Below are positions 1-9,636 of a stretch of 64,000 nucleotides of DNA, piece after piece. The DNA comes from UBA7236 sp964463165. GTDB lineage: Bacteria; Bacteroidota; Bacteroidia; Chitinophagales; BACL12. The stretch spans positions 62,001 through 126,000 of the forward strand of contig CAYXBK010000007.1 of assembly GCA_964463165.1 (NCBI GenBank), read 5' to 3'. The notes under the pieces are model-generated. The model was not told the origin of the DNA, did no database searches, and saw only the letters and a list, made by a program, of their open reading frames with translations. The position numbers were made by a program, and so were the translations under genes. Numbering within the stretch: position 1 is the first letter of the stretch; every line of letters starts with the position of its first letter.

Positions 1-2393
1 ATGCATTTCAACCTGTATTCGGCGGATTGTATGATGCATTTCTTGTAAAGTTTGCGCCAAACGGAAATCTTGTTTGGGCTACTTTATTCGGAAATAATAA
101 TGCCGATTATGGCCGTGCAGTAACAACTGATCCATCCGGAAATATTTATCTGGCCGGCAGTGCTGAAAGCCCCGGCCTCGGACATTTTGGATATCAGAAT
201 ACGATCTCCGGCATGTCGGATCAATTGCTTGTAAAATTTGCTCCAACCGGACAGCGCTTATGGGCAACATATTACGGCGGCGAAAAAAATGATTATGCAA
301 GAGGTGTTACAGTTGATATGGAAAATAATATTTACATGACAGGATATACGGAAAGTACAACCGGCATTTATGTAAATGGATTTGACAGTACATATGCGGG
401 AAAAAATGATTGCAGCCTGGTAAAATATAATGCGTCGGGAAATTTATTATGGAGTACTTATTATGGAGGATCGGCTGATGAAAATTCAAATGGTGTTGCA
501 ACGGATGAAGCAGGAAATGTTTATATCGCTGCACAAACAGGAACAACAAATGGATTGGGATTTAATGGTTATGATAATACAGGAAACGGAAGTGCTGATG
601 CGTTGATCGTAAAATTCAATAAAAACGGACACCTGAAATGGGCTTCGTATTATGGCGGATTATATGAGGATATGGGAAAAGCAATTACGGTAACAAACGA
701 ATTTATTTATATGACCGGCCACTCATACAGTGCATACGGAGTTGCCCAATTCGGATATCAGAATTATCTGACGGGTATTGCAGACGCCATCATCACAAAA
801 TGGGATACGAGCGGAAATTTTTTCTGGTCTTCGTACGCCGGTGGTTATGATATCGATTATGGCCGCGGTGTTATTGCATTCAGCCCATACCTCGTTTTCC
901 TTGCAGGTAAAACATTCAGCGAAACATTTCCGACTACACCAGGTGCTTATCAGGAATTATTCGGAGGTAATCCTGCTGACGGGTTTATACAGAAAATTGC
1001 AGATTGCCCCGATCCGTCTTTTTATTATTTTGATTATGATAATGATGGATATGGAAATTATTTCTGGCCTGTCTTAGCCTGTCATCCTGTACCTGGTTAT
1101 GTTGAAAATGCCGGAGATTGTAATGACTTTTTTGATTGGATCAATCCAACCGCAACTGAAATTTGTAATGGCTTTGATGATAATTGTAATTGGTTAACTG
1201 ATGATGCAGATCCTGAAATTACCGGTCAGCAAACCTGGTACGCTGATGCGGATAATGACGGACATGGTAACAGTGCAGTTACAGCAGTTGCATGTGTAAA
1301 GCCTCCCGGTTATGATAATTCTTCAAATGATTGTGATGATGAAAATAATACAATCTATCCGGGTGCAACAGAATTATGTAATGCAACGGATGATGATTGT
1401 GATTTTATAATTGATGAAGATGTAATTTTTACAACTTATTATGCAGATGCAGATGGTGATGGGTATGGTAATAATTTATCCAGCACTTCCGCCTGTGCAG
1501 GTGTTCCTCCCGGCTATACAACAAATTCGATCGATTGTAATGATGCAAATCCATCTGTTCATCCTTCAGCATTGGAAATATGTAATTCAATTGATGATGA
1601 TTGTGATATTTCAATTGATGAAAATTTAATTATTTCTACAATCTCTCCTTCCGGACCCACATCATTTTGTAAAGGCGCCGGTTCATTAACATTGTCTGCA
1701 AATGATGGTATCGGATTTACTTATCAGTGGAAAAGAAACGGAGGAAATATTGCAGGCGCAACAACTAAAACATTAAACGTAACCAAAACCGGCAACTATA
1801 CTGTTTTAATTACAATCCCTGGTGGTTGCAGTGATTTATCTGATGCAATTGCCTGCAATGTATATTCAAAACCAAATCCATCTATAACCGCATTGGGTTC
1901 GCTTGATATTTGTGCAGCCGGATCCGTAGTATTAAAAACAGCAAATAAACCCGGCGATGTATATCAATGGTATAAAAACGGCGCTATTATTACCGGCGCT
2001 ACTTTAAATACATATACAGCTACCAGCATTGGTACTTATTATGTGAAAGAAACAAATATAAATGGCTGCACAAAAAATTCTGCTTCTGTTGTTGTAACAA
2101 AATCCTGCAAAGAAGGAGAAGATTTTTCTGAAATTGGTTTACTGATTTATCCGAATCCGGTAAAAAATAATTTATTTATCCAGCTCAATACAAATTCAGC
2201 TCAAAATGAGTTTCCCGTTATAAATATTTATAATTCAATTGGAGAAATTATTTATAGTGAAGGTGCTGAAATGCTAAATGGTATTTTAACCGAAGAAATA
2301 ATATTACCGGTTACCATCTCGAATGGTATGTATTTAATTCAGATTGCAACAACGGAAGAAATATATTCGCAGCAGACTGTGGTTGCGAAATAA
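1..2393 (+). CDS. Secreted SBBP-repeat / metal-binding-motif protein with T9SS sorting domain (5' truncated)
   Basis: The reading frame is open from base 3 and already encodes propeller sequence before the first possible start (TTG at 27), so the true start lies outside the window. Residues below count from that TTG. Residues 1-330 are SBBP-type beta-propeller repeats (pattern D-LVKF-P-G--W-TYYGG, about 60 residues each). Residues about 335-535 hold three MopE-like units, each with an acidic DxDxDGxG loop followed by a C-N-x-x-D-D-x-C block, likely Ca or other metal binding. Residues 540-695 are two Ig-like domains with CKG and QW-K-G signatures. The last 80 residues are a type A T9SS sorting domain (IYPNPVKN motif). 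It is therefore probably exported by T9SS and attached to or released from the cell surface. The ligand is unknown. A strong hairpin overlaps the stop codon. Confidence 0.9.
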   Translation, partial: AFQPVFGGLYDAFLVKFAPNGNLVWATLFGNNNADYGRAVTTDPSGNIYLAGSAESPGLGHFGYQNTISGMSDQLLVKFAPTGQRLWATYYGGEKNDYARGVTVDMENNIYMTGYTESTTGIYVNGFDSTYAGKNDCSLVKYNASGNLLWSTYYGGSADENSNGVATDEAGNVYIAAQTGTTNGLGFNGYDNTGNGSADALIVKFNKNGHLKWASYYGGLYEDMGKAITVTNEFIYMTGHSYSAYGVAQFGYQNYLTGIADAIITKWDTSGNFFWSSYAGGYDIDYGRGVIAFSPYLVFLAGKTFSETFPTTPGAYQELFGGNPADGFIQKIADCPDPSFYYFDYDNDGYGNYFWPVLACHPVPGYVENAGDCNDFFDWINPTATEICNGFDDNCNWLTDDADPEITGQQTWYADADNDGHGNSAVTAVACVKPPGYDNSSNDCDDENNTIYPGATELCNATDDDCDFIIDEDVIFTTYYADADGDGYGNNLSSTSACAGVPPGYTTNSIDCNDANPSVHPSALEICNSIDDDCDISIDENLIISTISPSGPTSFCKGAGSLTLSANDGIGFTYQWKRNGGNIAGATTKTLNVTKTGNYTVLITIPGGCSDLSDAIACNVYSKPNPSITALGSLDICAAGSVVLKTANKPGDVYQWYKNGAIITGATLNTYTATSIGTYYVKETNINGCTKNSASVVVTKSCKEGEDFSEIGLLIYPNPVKNNLFIQLNTNSAQNEFPVINIYNSIGEIIYSEGAEMLNGILTEEIILPVTISNGMYLIQIATTEEIYSQQTVVAK

Positions 2394-2432
2394 ATTTTGA
2401 GGCTCTCACTTTTTGTGAGGGTCTCAAAATTT
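2392..2432 (+). terminator. Hairpin terminator overlapping the stop codon of the SBBP-repeat gene
   Basis: The left arm (2392-2409) and right arm (2415-2432) form an 18-bp stem with only two G-U pairs around a TTTTT loop. The stem begins inside the TAA stop codon. Its upper part is a GTGAG/CTCAC palindrome of the kind repeated through the rest of this gap. Confidence 0.75.
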
Positions 2433-2479
2433 ATTGAGTGTCTTGTTCCGGCTAATTCGTGAGACCCTTACTTGGAGTG

Positions 2480-2549
2480 CGAGCCTCACGTGAGGCCCTC
2501 ACGATTTGGTAACTCGTGAGGGCCTCACAAAAAAGTGAGAGCATCACTT
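2480..2549. repeat. Cluster of GTGAGNNCNTCAC palindromes between convergent genes
   Basis: The gap holds the perfect palindrome GCCTCACGTGAGGC (2483-2496), the perfect 14-bp inverted repeat GTGAGGCCCTCACG (2490-2503) / CGTGAGGGCCTCAC (2515-2528), and a weaker GTGAGAGCATCAC copy near 2537. The same 13-mer family recurs at 57578-57764. Both sites lie between convergent genes next to T9SS cargo genes, so a bidirectional termination or mRNA 3'-end role is plausible. Confidence 0.8.
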
Positions 2550-5516
2550 CTACTCCACCCAAACTTCATCACAAAATATCCAACTCTCACCGCCTTTACC
2601 GGGATGCCAGTCGGGGATGGTGCCGAATTGTGTTGCGACAAATTTTACATATCTTGTTTGAACGGAAGGAAATTCGGTTGTGAGGTTTTGAATTTCTTTT
2701 GAATCGTAATTATTATTTGCAATGGTATTATTTATTGTTGTCAGCAATTTAAAATGCTGACCGTCATCCGAAATATAAATATCCAGTTTTACCGGCATCC
2801 ATATCCAGCTGCGCACATCCTGTAAAAATCCGGCACCTGCTTTTTTAATTTCCGTTTCTTTGCCGAGATCCAAAACCACTTCCATGTTTTCTCCCTGCCA
2901 GCCCTGCCACATCCCGGTGCGGAAATCATCTCCACCTCTTAAACCGTCAATTAATGCAACATCTCCGCCGGCGGTATACTGCGAATTGTATTTTGTGAGA
3001 TAGGATAAATTATAATTGTGAGGGATTTTGTAGAAATGGGCGGTAACAACTCCTGAGCAACCTTCAAGTTTGCCATTTACAAGTTTGCCGTTTTTATAAC
3101 AATTTATCGCCTGAATAATTTTATTTTCATAGATATAGAACGATGTATCTCGTGTAATTGGAATTGTGGGATTTAACAAAGGATCAGATCCATCAGTTGT
3201 CATAATTAAACCTCCACCTGCATGTTTAATAATTACTTGCATTGAATCTTTGAACGTTGAATTTGATGCATATATAATGGGTGCTGTCATGGGAGATCCC
3301 GGATCTCCATTTGTATTTAATTTAGGAATAAAGGCTTCATCTTTTTTATTTGTTTTTATAAATTCCAATTCGGCACCTTTGATAATTTGATCATAGCTGA
3401 TTTGGAAATCTGTTTCAGGCATATCATTTACCTTAATGGATTTTAAATAAATATTCTCAACATTATTATTTAAGGATTTTATTTTAAACTCATTTTTGTT
3501 TTCAAGATGTATAATTACATTATCGAAAGCTGATGTTCCATAAGTAAATTGTGGTGAACCCGGACAAACCTGATAAAATCCAATAGAACTTAACACATAC
3601 CAGGCGCTCATCTGGCCGCAATCTTCATTTCCAATCAATCCATCCGGCGAGTTTCGATAAAATTCCGTAATAATTTTGTTTACATATTTTGCAATCTTCC
3701 AGGGTGCTTGTCCGTACTGATATAAATATGGAATCTGATGACTCGGTTCATTGCCATGGGCATATTGCCCGATAAGACCGGTAATATCAGATTGCTCACG
3801 CCCTGATGTTTTATCTGATGCATTAAATAAATTATCCAGAAAGGTTTCAGAAATATATAATCCCGATTGAGGGTGATAGGCTGAATATTGCCATGCGTTT
3901 GCTTCCGTATAATTAAAATTTACTTCATATGGATCAAAAGGTGAATACCATCCTCCGTTAAATCTTGGTCGTGCAAAATCGCCGTCTTTCAGATTTAAAA
4001 AATAATTTGATCTGTTGAAAAAGGTTTCAACATCTGCATATGATTTTAATAAATCCGCCATTCTATAAATACACCAATCATCATAACTATACTCCAATGT
4101 TTTCGAAACGGATTCGGGCTCTTCATTGCTCTCAATAAATCCTTTTTCCTTATAATATTTTAATCCGTAGATATCGAGATTGGCAGAATGCTTCATTGCT
4201 TCATATGCTTCATTATAATCAAAACCTTTTATTCCTTTTACTGCCGCATCTGCAATTACACTTACCGAATGATAACCGATCATGCAATCGGTTTCGTTGC
4301 TGCTTAATTCCCAAACAGGCAAGCGCCCGCCCTGCTCATATTGTTTCAGAAATGTATTGATGAAATCAGCCGTTCTTTTCTGATCAATAATTGTGAAGAG
4401 CGGATGTTCTGCACGGTAGGTATCCCATAACGAAAAAACCGTATAATAATCAAATCCGTCGGCAGTGTGAATTTTATTATCTCTCCCCCGGTACTTCCCA
4501 TCCACATCTTCGTAAATATTGGGTGCCAGCATGCAATGATATAAGGCCGTATAAAATATTACGAGTTTGTTTGTGGAATCGCTTAATGATTTTTTTGAAT
4601 CTTCCGTGCTTGTTACTTCAATCTTTGATAATTCTTTATTCCAGACATCATTTGCATTTTTTTTCACCTTTTCAAAATCCCAATCCGGAATTTCTGCTTG
4701 CATATTCTTCCATGCACCTGCACATGATACAGGGGAGAGTGCGCATTTTACATAAACCGGTGTTTTGCCGTCGGATGTAAACTGGAAATAACTTTTTAAT
4801 TGGGTTCCGCTCACAATGGAGGGCACCTGATTTTTTATTTTTATATCACCGCTTATAATTTCTGAATTATAAAATGGTTTTGAAAATTCAATTGCAAAAT
4901 ACAACCACTGATCTTTTGCCCACGATGAACTTCTCCTTAACCCTTGAATTTTTGTCGGTGAAATAATTTCAATATACGAACCTTCCAGTAATTTATCGCG
5001 GTGTGTAAGATCCAAAACAATATTTGCTTTATCCGTTTTACGAAATGCATATTTATGTATTCCCACCCTTGCACTTGCAGTTAATTCAACAGGTATTGAA
5101 TCGTCTTCAAGTAAAACAGCATAAAATCCGGCAGCTGCTTTTTCATTCTGATGTGAAAATTTTGAAGCATAACCCTGCTTCGGATCATTGTTTTTTATAT
5201 TGACCATATTCGGTTCTCCAACAGCAGGCATTAATAATATATCACAATAATCAGCTACGCCTGTCCCGCTTAAATGCGTATGAGAAAACCCATAAATTAT
5301 TGAATCGGAATAATGATAACCACCGCAACCATCCCAATCATTATAACCATCAGGCCTTGTATCCGGACTCAGCTGCACAAATCCGAACGGGACAGTAGCA
5401 CCGGGATACGTGTGTCCATGTCCGCCTGTACCGATAAAAGGATTTACATATTGTGTGAAATTTTGTGCGTGCAGTTTAGTGCTCAGGAGGAGTAAACAAA
5501 TTATGAGCTGTTTCAT
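2550..5516 (-). CDS. GH92 family alpha-mannosidase with C-terminal chitobiase-like and F5/8 type C domains
   Basis: The protein has 988 residues and an N-terminal signal peptide of about 17 residues ending ...LHAQ. The mature part begins with the GH92 hallmark YVNPFIGTGGHGHTYPGATVPFG. Other GH92 blocks are WDTYRAEHPL, ELSSNETDCMIGYHSVSVIADA and GNEDCGQMSAWYV (near residue 627), the last lying in the active-site region of characterised members. GH92 enzymes are Ca-dependent exo-acting alpha-mannosidases that trim N-glycans or mannans. Beyond the usual catalytic length there is a CHB_HEX_C-like domain (about 756-838) and a discoidin/F5-8 carbohydrate-binding-like domain (about 860-988). No T9SS sorting domain is present, so it is likely periplasmic or surface-bound by another route. 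Linkage specificity cannot be read from sequence. It stands alone, with no SusC/SusD pair beside it. Confidence 0.92.
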   Translation of the reverse strand: MKQLIICLLLLSTKLHAQNFTQYVNPFIGTGGHGHTYPGATVPFGFVQLSPDTRPDGYNDWDGCGGYHYSDSIIYGFSHTHLSGTGVADYCDILLMPAVGEPNMVNIKNNDPKQGYASKFSHQNEKAAAGFYAVLLEDDSIPVELTASARVGIHKYAFRKTDKANIVLDLTHRDKLLEGSYIEIISPTKIQGLRRSSSWAKDQWLYFAIEFSKPFYNSEIISGDIKIKNQVPSIVSGTQLKSYFQFTSDGKTPVYVKCALSPVSCAGAWKNMQAEIPDWDFEKVKKNANDVWNKELSKIEVTSTEDSKKSLSDSTNKLVIFYTALYHCMLAPNIYEDVDGKYRGRDNKIHTADGFDYYTVFSLWDTYRAEHPLFTIIDQKRTADFINTFLKQYEQGGRLPVWELSSNETDCMIGYHSVSVIADAAVKGIKGFDYNEAYEAMKHSANLDIYGLKYYKEKGFIESNEEPESVSKTLEYSYDDWCIYRMADLLKSYADVETFFNRSNYFLNLKDGDFARPRFNGGWYSPFDPYEVNFNYTEANAWQYSAYHPQSGLYISETFLDNLFNASDKTSGREQSDITGLIGQYAHGNEPSHQIPYLYQYGQAPWKIAKYVNKIITEFYRNSPDGLIGNEDCGQMSAWYVLSSIGFYQVCPGSPQFTYGTSAFDNVIIHLENKNEFKIKSLNNNVENIYLKSIKVNDMPETDFQISYDQIIKGAELEFIKTNKKDEAFIPKLNTNGDPGSPMTAPIIYASNSTFKDSMQVIIKHAGGGLIMTTDGSDPLLNPTIPITRDTSFYIYENKIIQAINCYKNGKLVNGKLEGCSGVVTAHFYKIPHNYNLSYLTKYNSQYTAGGDVALIDGLRGGDDFRTGMWQGWQGENMEVVLDLGKETEIKKAGAGFLQDVRSWIWMPVKLDIYISDDGQHFKLLTTINNTIANNNYDSKEIQNLTTEFPSVQTRYVKFVATQFGTIPDWHPGKGGESWIFCDEVWVE

Positions 5517-5804
5517 AACATGAAGATAGAGATTTCAATAAAACGGTGCGGAGATTTGAGGAATTCTTACACATGTTGTGGCATAGTTCCACAACCTTGC
5601 CGTAAAAAAATTTGCAAAGGATTGATTGCGGCACTCTGAACTTTTGGCAATTTCAAAAATTGCTTAGTCCTGCAACAAGATGAATTTCATCGGCCCTTTA
5701 CTTATTTTACGATCAGCCCGCAATAAATCTATCGCATAAATATTGCCGCATTTAACTCGAAACAATAACCGGCTGCTTTCTTAACCAATTAAATTTTCAG
5801 AAGC
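5517..5804. other. Intergenic region between divergent genes
   Basis: This 288-bp gap separates the divergent GH92 and SGNH-like genes and should carry both promoters. I see no coding sequence, no exact TAnnTTTG box and no clear RNA gene. A short imperfect inverted repeat (ATGTTGTGGCATAGTTCCACAAC) lies around 5575-5597. Confidence 0.5.
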
Positions 5805-7058
5805 ATGCTCTCTAAGCTTTACGCACTTATCCTCCTCATTGCGTTATGCAATATTGCGTATACACAAAAAGATTGCACACACGACAACACCGGATTAATT
5901 CCGATCACAGATCTTGGTATCGATAAATACCGTGGTGTGATGGGTGGATTGTATCCGGGTGGCAGTAATACACGACCGCCTGCTTATCTTACCAAATGTA
6001 TTGAACATGTTCAGGCAATTGAACCACTCGATCATGAAGGCGAATATTCTGACGACGGAAGAATTGTTATGTTAGGAATCGGGGCATCCAACCCGGGTTC
6101 CGAATTTCAGCGGTTTAAAGAAATCGCAGAAGTATTTGAACCGTTAAATGACGATCTCGCAATATTAAATGTGAGCGAACCGTCAGTTGGAATTCAGGAA
6201 ATGTATAATGTATCGGAAGATTATTGGGAACACGTGGAAGATATTTTATCATCAAACGGGCTCACTGCCGACCAGGTACAGATAATCTGGATCGAAGAAG
6301 AAAATACGGAAACGGGTGATACAACTTTTCCTGCAGCTGCAGTGAGTCTGGTGAATGATTATCTCAATCTGCTTCAAACAATAAAAATTTTATTTCCCAA
6401 TACGCAAATCTGTTATTTAACGGCAAGAGCATATTCCGGTTATGCAGTTCCCGATGCAGGTACGGATAATGGTTTGATGTTTCCCCGGGATTACATGAAT
6501 GGATGGGCTTTGAAATGGTTCATTGAAAATGTCATCAATAATGAATTGGGATACGATTACAGTGATCCGGATGCCGAAATTCCATTGGTTACCTGGGGAT
6601 CTTATCATTGGACCGACGGATCTACTCCGCGTGAAGATGGTTTGTTTCTGGACTGTGAGCTGGACGTGGGTGCAGATGGATTACATTTAACAGGGGCGGG
6701 AGAATACAAAATGGGTATGCAGATGTTTAATTATTTTTCAACAGATACAACTGCAAAATATTGGTTTTATGATGAGGGTTATACAGGCATATATGATCAT
6801 GCAAAAGAAAATGCAATTCAGGTTTACCCAAATCCGGTGAGTGGAGAAAAATTGCATATTTCAACAGATGTTTTTCAGCAAAATGAATCAGTAACAATTT
6901 CAGTTTATTCAACAGAAGGACAATTGCAAATTTCAAATCAGTTGCACTACACTGATAATATGACTTTGGAAATTGATGTACTGCCTGCAGGAATTTATGT
7001 ATTGCAAATGCAATCGGAAACAAAATCCACTACAAAACAATTTGTGATCACACCCTGA
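5805..7058 (+). CDS. Secreted SGNH-hydrolase-like protein with T9SS sorting domain
   Basis: The 417-residue protein has a signal peptide (about 1-20, ending ITY-like AYTQ) and a type A sorting domain from about residue 338 (VYPNPVSGEKLHIS). The central region carries an early I-M-L-G-I-G-A-S-N block and a late DGLHLTGAGEYKMG block (about 291-304). The latter resembles SGNH block V (DxxHxTxxG), and the first could be a diverged GDS block. This suggests an esterase or lipase fold, but the nucleophile Ser is not in a canonical GDS context, so activity is uncertain. The stop codon is only 7 bases from the convergent ROK kinase stop. Confidence 0.75.
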   Translation: MLSKLYALILLIALCNIAYTQKDCTHDNTGLIPITDLGIDKYRGVMGGLYPGGSNTRPPAYLTKCIEHVQAIEPLDHEGEYSDDGRIVMLGIGASNPGSEFQRFKEIAEVFEPLNDDLAILNVSEPSVGIQEMYNVSEDYWEHVEDILSSNGLTADQVQIIWIEEENTETGDTTFPAAAVSLVNDYLNLLQTIKILFPNTQICYLTARAYSGYAVPDAGTDNGLMFPRDYMNGWALKWFIENVINNELGYDYSDPDAEIPLVTWGSYHWTDGSTPREDGLFLDCELDVGADGLHLTGAGEYKMGMQMFNYFSTDTTAKYWFYDEGYTGIYDHAKENAIQVYPNPVSGEKLHISTDVFQQNESVTISVYSTEGQLQISNQLHYTDNMTLEIDVLPAGIYVLQMQSETKSTTKQFVITP

Positions 7059-7065
7059 TTAAAAT

Positions 7066-8013
7066 TCATTTTAATTCATTCCATATAAGCGAAGCGGATC
7101 CTAAAATGGCTGCTTCGCTTTCTTTTAATCCGCTGGGCAGAATCGGAATTTTATTTTTATAGATCGGCAATAAATTTTCTTCGAAACTTTCTATCGTTGG
7201 CTTGAAAATTAAATCGCCTGCCTGTGCGAGCCCGCCGAATAAAAATATTTTTTCCGGCCGTGTAAAACAAACAGCATTTGCCAGCGCAAGGCCGAGTGTT
7301 TCTCCTGTTTTTTGAAATGCTTCCAAAGCCGTTTCATCTCCCGCATTTGCTTTATCACATAAAACGGATGAATCGATCATATTGCCGAGACTTGTACGAA
7401 ATGCATCCAGGTTTGTATTGCGCAATAATTCATAATAGGTTTTTACAATACCGGGAGCACTTACGTATTGCTCGAGGCAGCCATTTCTTCCACAGGGACA
7501 TTGTCTTCCGTTTTTTTCTATGATCACATGGCCCACTTCACCGGCAAGGCTGTCGTACCCGTAAGCGATTGAACCATTTACAACAATGCCGCTGCCGAGC
7601 CCGGTGCCAAGTGTGATAAATAAAAAATCTTTCATCCCTTTTGCATTGCCGAAATACATTTCACCAATTGCAGCAGCTTTTGCATCATTGGTAAGCGCAG
7701 CGGGTGTTTTAAAAACAGATTCGAAAATTGATTTTAATTGAATAATTCCTTTCCAGGGTAAATTCGGTGCAAATTCAATGGTGCCCTTATAATAATTTCC
7801 GTTCGGCGTGCCGATTCCGACACCGGCAATTTGAAGATCAAATTTTTGGGACTCTTTTTCTGCCCATTTATGAATTGCCGCGGCAATTAATTCAGGTTCG
7901 GGATACTCCGCCGTTTTCACTTTCGAAGTGAGCAATATTTTACCTTCTTTATCAACAAGCCCGAATTTTACTCCGGTGCCGCCGATATCAATTCCAACAA
8001 CTGCTTCTTTCAT
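7066..8013 (-). CDS. ROK family sugar kinase (glucokinase-like)
   Basis: The 315-residue protein opens with the ATP-binding motif GIDIGGTGVKFGLVD (7-21). It carries the ROK zinc signature around residues 160-180: GEVGHVII followed by CPCGRNGCLEQYVS with the expected His and three Cys ligands. ROK kinases phosphorylate glucose or related hexoses at the 6-position with ATP in the cytoplasm. No helix-turn-helix domain is present, so it is a kinase and not a ROK repressor. It ends 7 bases from the convergent SGNH-like gene. Glucose is the likeliest substrate, with N-acetylmannosamine or mannose possible. Confidence 0.9.
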   Translation of the reverse strand: MKEAVVGIDIGGTGVKFGLVDKEGKILLTSKVKTAEYPEPELIAAAIHKWAEKESQKFDLQIAGVGIGTPNGNYYKGTIEFAPNLPWKGIIQLKSIFESVFKTPAALTNDAKAAAIGEMYFGNAKGMKDFLFITLGTGLGSGIVVNGSIAYGYDSLAGEVGHVIIEKNGRQCPCGRNGCLEQYVSAPGIVKTYYELLRNTNLDAFRTSLGNMIDSSVLCDKANAGDETALEAFQKTGETLGLALANAVCFTRPEKIFLFGGLAQAGDLIFKPTIESFEENLLPIYKNKIPILPSGLKESEAAILGSASLIWNELK

Positions 8014-8042
8014 AATTTTTTATGCTGACTCAAAAATAATTC

Positions 8043-8486
8043 TTATTGCACTATTAATCTCCTGTGATAATTTATCTGGCCGAGATGATAATTCAGATGT
8101 GCAAGCAAATACATTAAAATATATGCATTTGTTCTTTCCGCCCCGAATTTATCTGATGGATATATTGCAGTCTCACTTCCATCACGCATCGCCGATAAAG
8201 TTGTATCCATCATTTCACGTGTTGCTTTTATATCGTCGAGCAATTTTTGTTTCGGTACATTTTTATCCGAAAATTCGAGATCACGGTTTCTCACATATCC
8301 GGTTCCACCGAGGTAAGTGCCGATAAAATAATTGAGATTTCCAATCAGGTGTAATGCAAGATTTCCTGCACTGTTGCTGATTTGATTCTGAATGGTCCAG
8401 ATATCATTTTCGTTTGTATACAGGCTGATCTCATTATGCAATGCATCGAGATTTTTTAAATAGATTTCTTTAACGGATTGTATCAT
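8043..8486 (-). CDS. DinB-like / DUF1572 family protein
   Basis: The 147-residue protein looks like a four-helix bundle of the DinB superfamily. It has the three spaced histidines expected of a metal site: HLIGNLNYFIG near residue 46 and HLNYHLGQINYHRR near the C terminus. Members bind a divalent metal and some act as thiol-dependent transferases. The substrate here is unknown. It lies 12 bases downstream of the K+ channel regulatory part and may be cotranscribed with it. Confidence 0.8.
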   Translation of the reverse strand: MIQSVKEIYLKNLDALHNEISLYTNENDIWTIQNQISNSAGNLALHLIGNLNYFIGTYLGGTGYVRNRDLEFSDKNVPKQKLLDDIKATREMMDTTLSAMRDGSETAIYPSDKFGAERTNAYILMYLLAHLNYHLGQINYHRRLIVQ

Positions 8487-8498
8487 ATAGCGGTGAAT

Positions 8499-9185
8499 TT
8501 AAGAAAAAATTTCAAGCACCTGTGAGATCTGTGCTTTAGAACCCATTGCAATAATCGCATCTCCCTGCGATACTTTTACCCCGGGTGCCGGATTTAAAAT
8601 ATATTCTTCGGTATTCAATTTAACGCCGATAATTGTGGCGCCGGTTTTTTTCCAGATATCTGCATCACCTAAAAGTATTTCTTTACCGGATCTGATCTCC
8701 TGAATTAAAAAATCTTCCCCCGAATGCGTCGACATAATGTCGATTAATTCTTCAATATCCGGATTTGTAACAAGCATTGCCATATGTGCTCCACCGATTT
8801 TATCCGGCATAATTACATTATCCGCCCCTGCACTTTTTAATTTTTTAATGGAAGAATTAATATTTGCCCGGCTGATGATTTTTATTTTCGGATTTAATGC
8901 TTTTGCCGAAACAACAACAAAAACATTTTGCGCATCATCGGGCAATGTTGTGATAATTGTATGCGCCCGCATGATGCCCGCATCTGTTAATGCGTCATCA
9001 CGAGTGGCATCTGCATGCAACACAAATTTTATTTCCTGTGCTGCTTCTTCAACTTTTGCTGCGTCCGCCTCTATCACCACAATATTCATTTTACCTCTTG
9101 TGAGAATGCGTGCTGCTTCTCTTCCGTTTCTTCCGTACCCGCAAATGATAATATGCCGGTCGAGTTTATTGATCTCTTTTATCAT
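8499..9185 (-). CDS. Potassium channel regulatory part (TrkA-N / RCK), split from its pore by a frameshift
   Basis: The 228-residue frame carries a Rossmann-type RCK domain beginning HIIICGYGRNGREAA (GxGxxG) and a C-terminal TrkA-C-like domain (NPAPGVKVSQGDAIIAMG). In the usual Bacteroidota protein this is fused to a two-helix pore. Here the pore lies in another frame at 9197-9487. Reading this frame upstream of its ATG gives LSKYFLDGDFQRYLRYYK, the normal linker between pore and RCK, so the two are halves of one gene. Read alone, it would be a soluble NAD- or nucleotide-binding regulator. It could be a real inactivation or a homopolymer error. Confidence 0.85.
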   Translation of the reverse strand: MIKEINKLDRHIIICGYGRNGREAARILTRGKMNIVVIEADAAKVEEAAQEIKFVLHADATRDDALTDAGIMRAHTIITTLPDDAQNVFVVVSAKALNPKIKIISRANINSSIKKLKSAGADNVIMPDKIGGAHMAMLVTNPDIEELIDIMSTHSGEDFLIQEIRSGKEILLGDADIWKKTGATIIGVKLNTEEYILNPAPGVKVSQGDAIIAMGSKAQISQVLEIFS

Positions 9186-9196
9186 TTTATAATACC

Positions 9197-9487
9197 TTAA
9201 ATATCTTTGAAAATCACCATCCAGAAAATATTTGGATAGCTGTGTGAGAAAAAATGTAAAATCCCTAATCCTGAAAAAATAATAAATATTGTAAATACTT
9301 TTCCGGCAGCCGAAAGTGGTTCAACTTCGGAAAACCCGACCGTTGCAATGGTAATAACGGTCATATAAACGGCATTCAAAAAGGAATACCCCTCGATGAG
9401 CATATAGCCGATAATGCCGACAACCGTGGTTGCAAACAAACAATAAAGTGTGATATATAATTTTCGTATCGGGTTCTTGCGGTTCAT
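9197..9487 (-). CDS. Potassium channel pore part, truncated by a frameshift
   Basis: The 96-residue frame holds the first transmembrane helix (about 11-31), the pore helix with selectivity filter TIATVGFSE (about 46-54), and the second helix (about 62-80). After ...FSGLGI the frame runs into an unrelated tail (SHSYPNIFWMVIFKDI) and stops. Adding one T in the coding-strand T4 or T6 run (9258-9261 or 9249-9254 on the plus strand) restores FFLTQLSKYFLDGDF and joins it to the RCK part at 8499-9185. The filter TVGF is a variant of TVGYG, as found in several prokaryotic channels of this type. Confidence 0.8.
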   Translation of the reverse strand: MNRKNPIRKLYITLYCLFATTVVGIIGYMLIEGYSFLNAVYMTVITIATVGFSEVEPLSAAGKVFTIFIIFSGLGILHFFSHSYPNIFWMVIFKDI

Positions 9488-9636
9488 TCAGGATAGGAAG
9501 CTTGATGCAAAAATATACAGGGGCAGCAATAAATGAGGTGATTTTTGTGTCGCTGCAGGTTCTTATTTATCCTGCGGGATAAATCGTGTTGCATAAATAC
9601 ATTTTATATCAGATTTTTGTTGCAACCTTTCAAACA

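Noticed and set aside
1429..1629. Frames on both strands within the metal-binding units of the first gene
   Set aside because: They arise from GATGATGATTG-like repeats encoding Asp runs and have no independent support.
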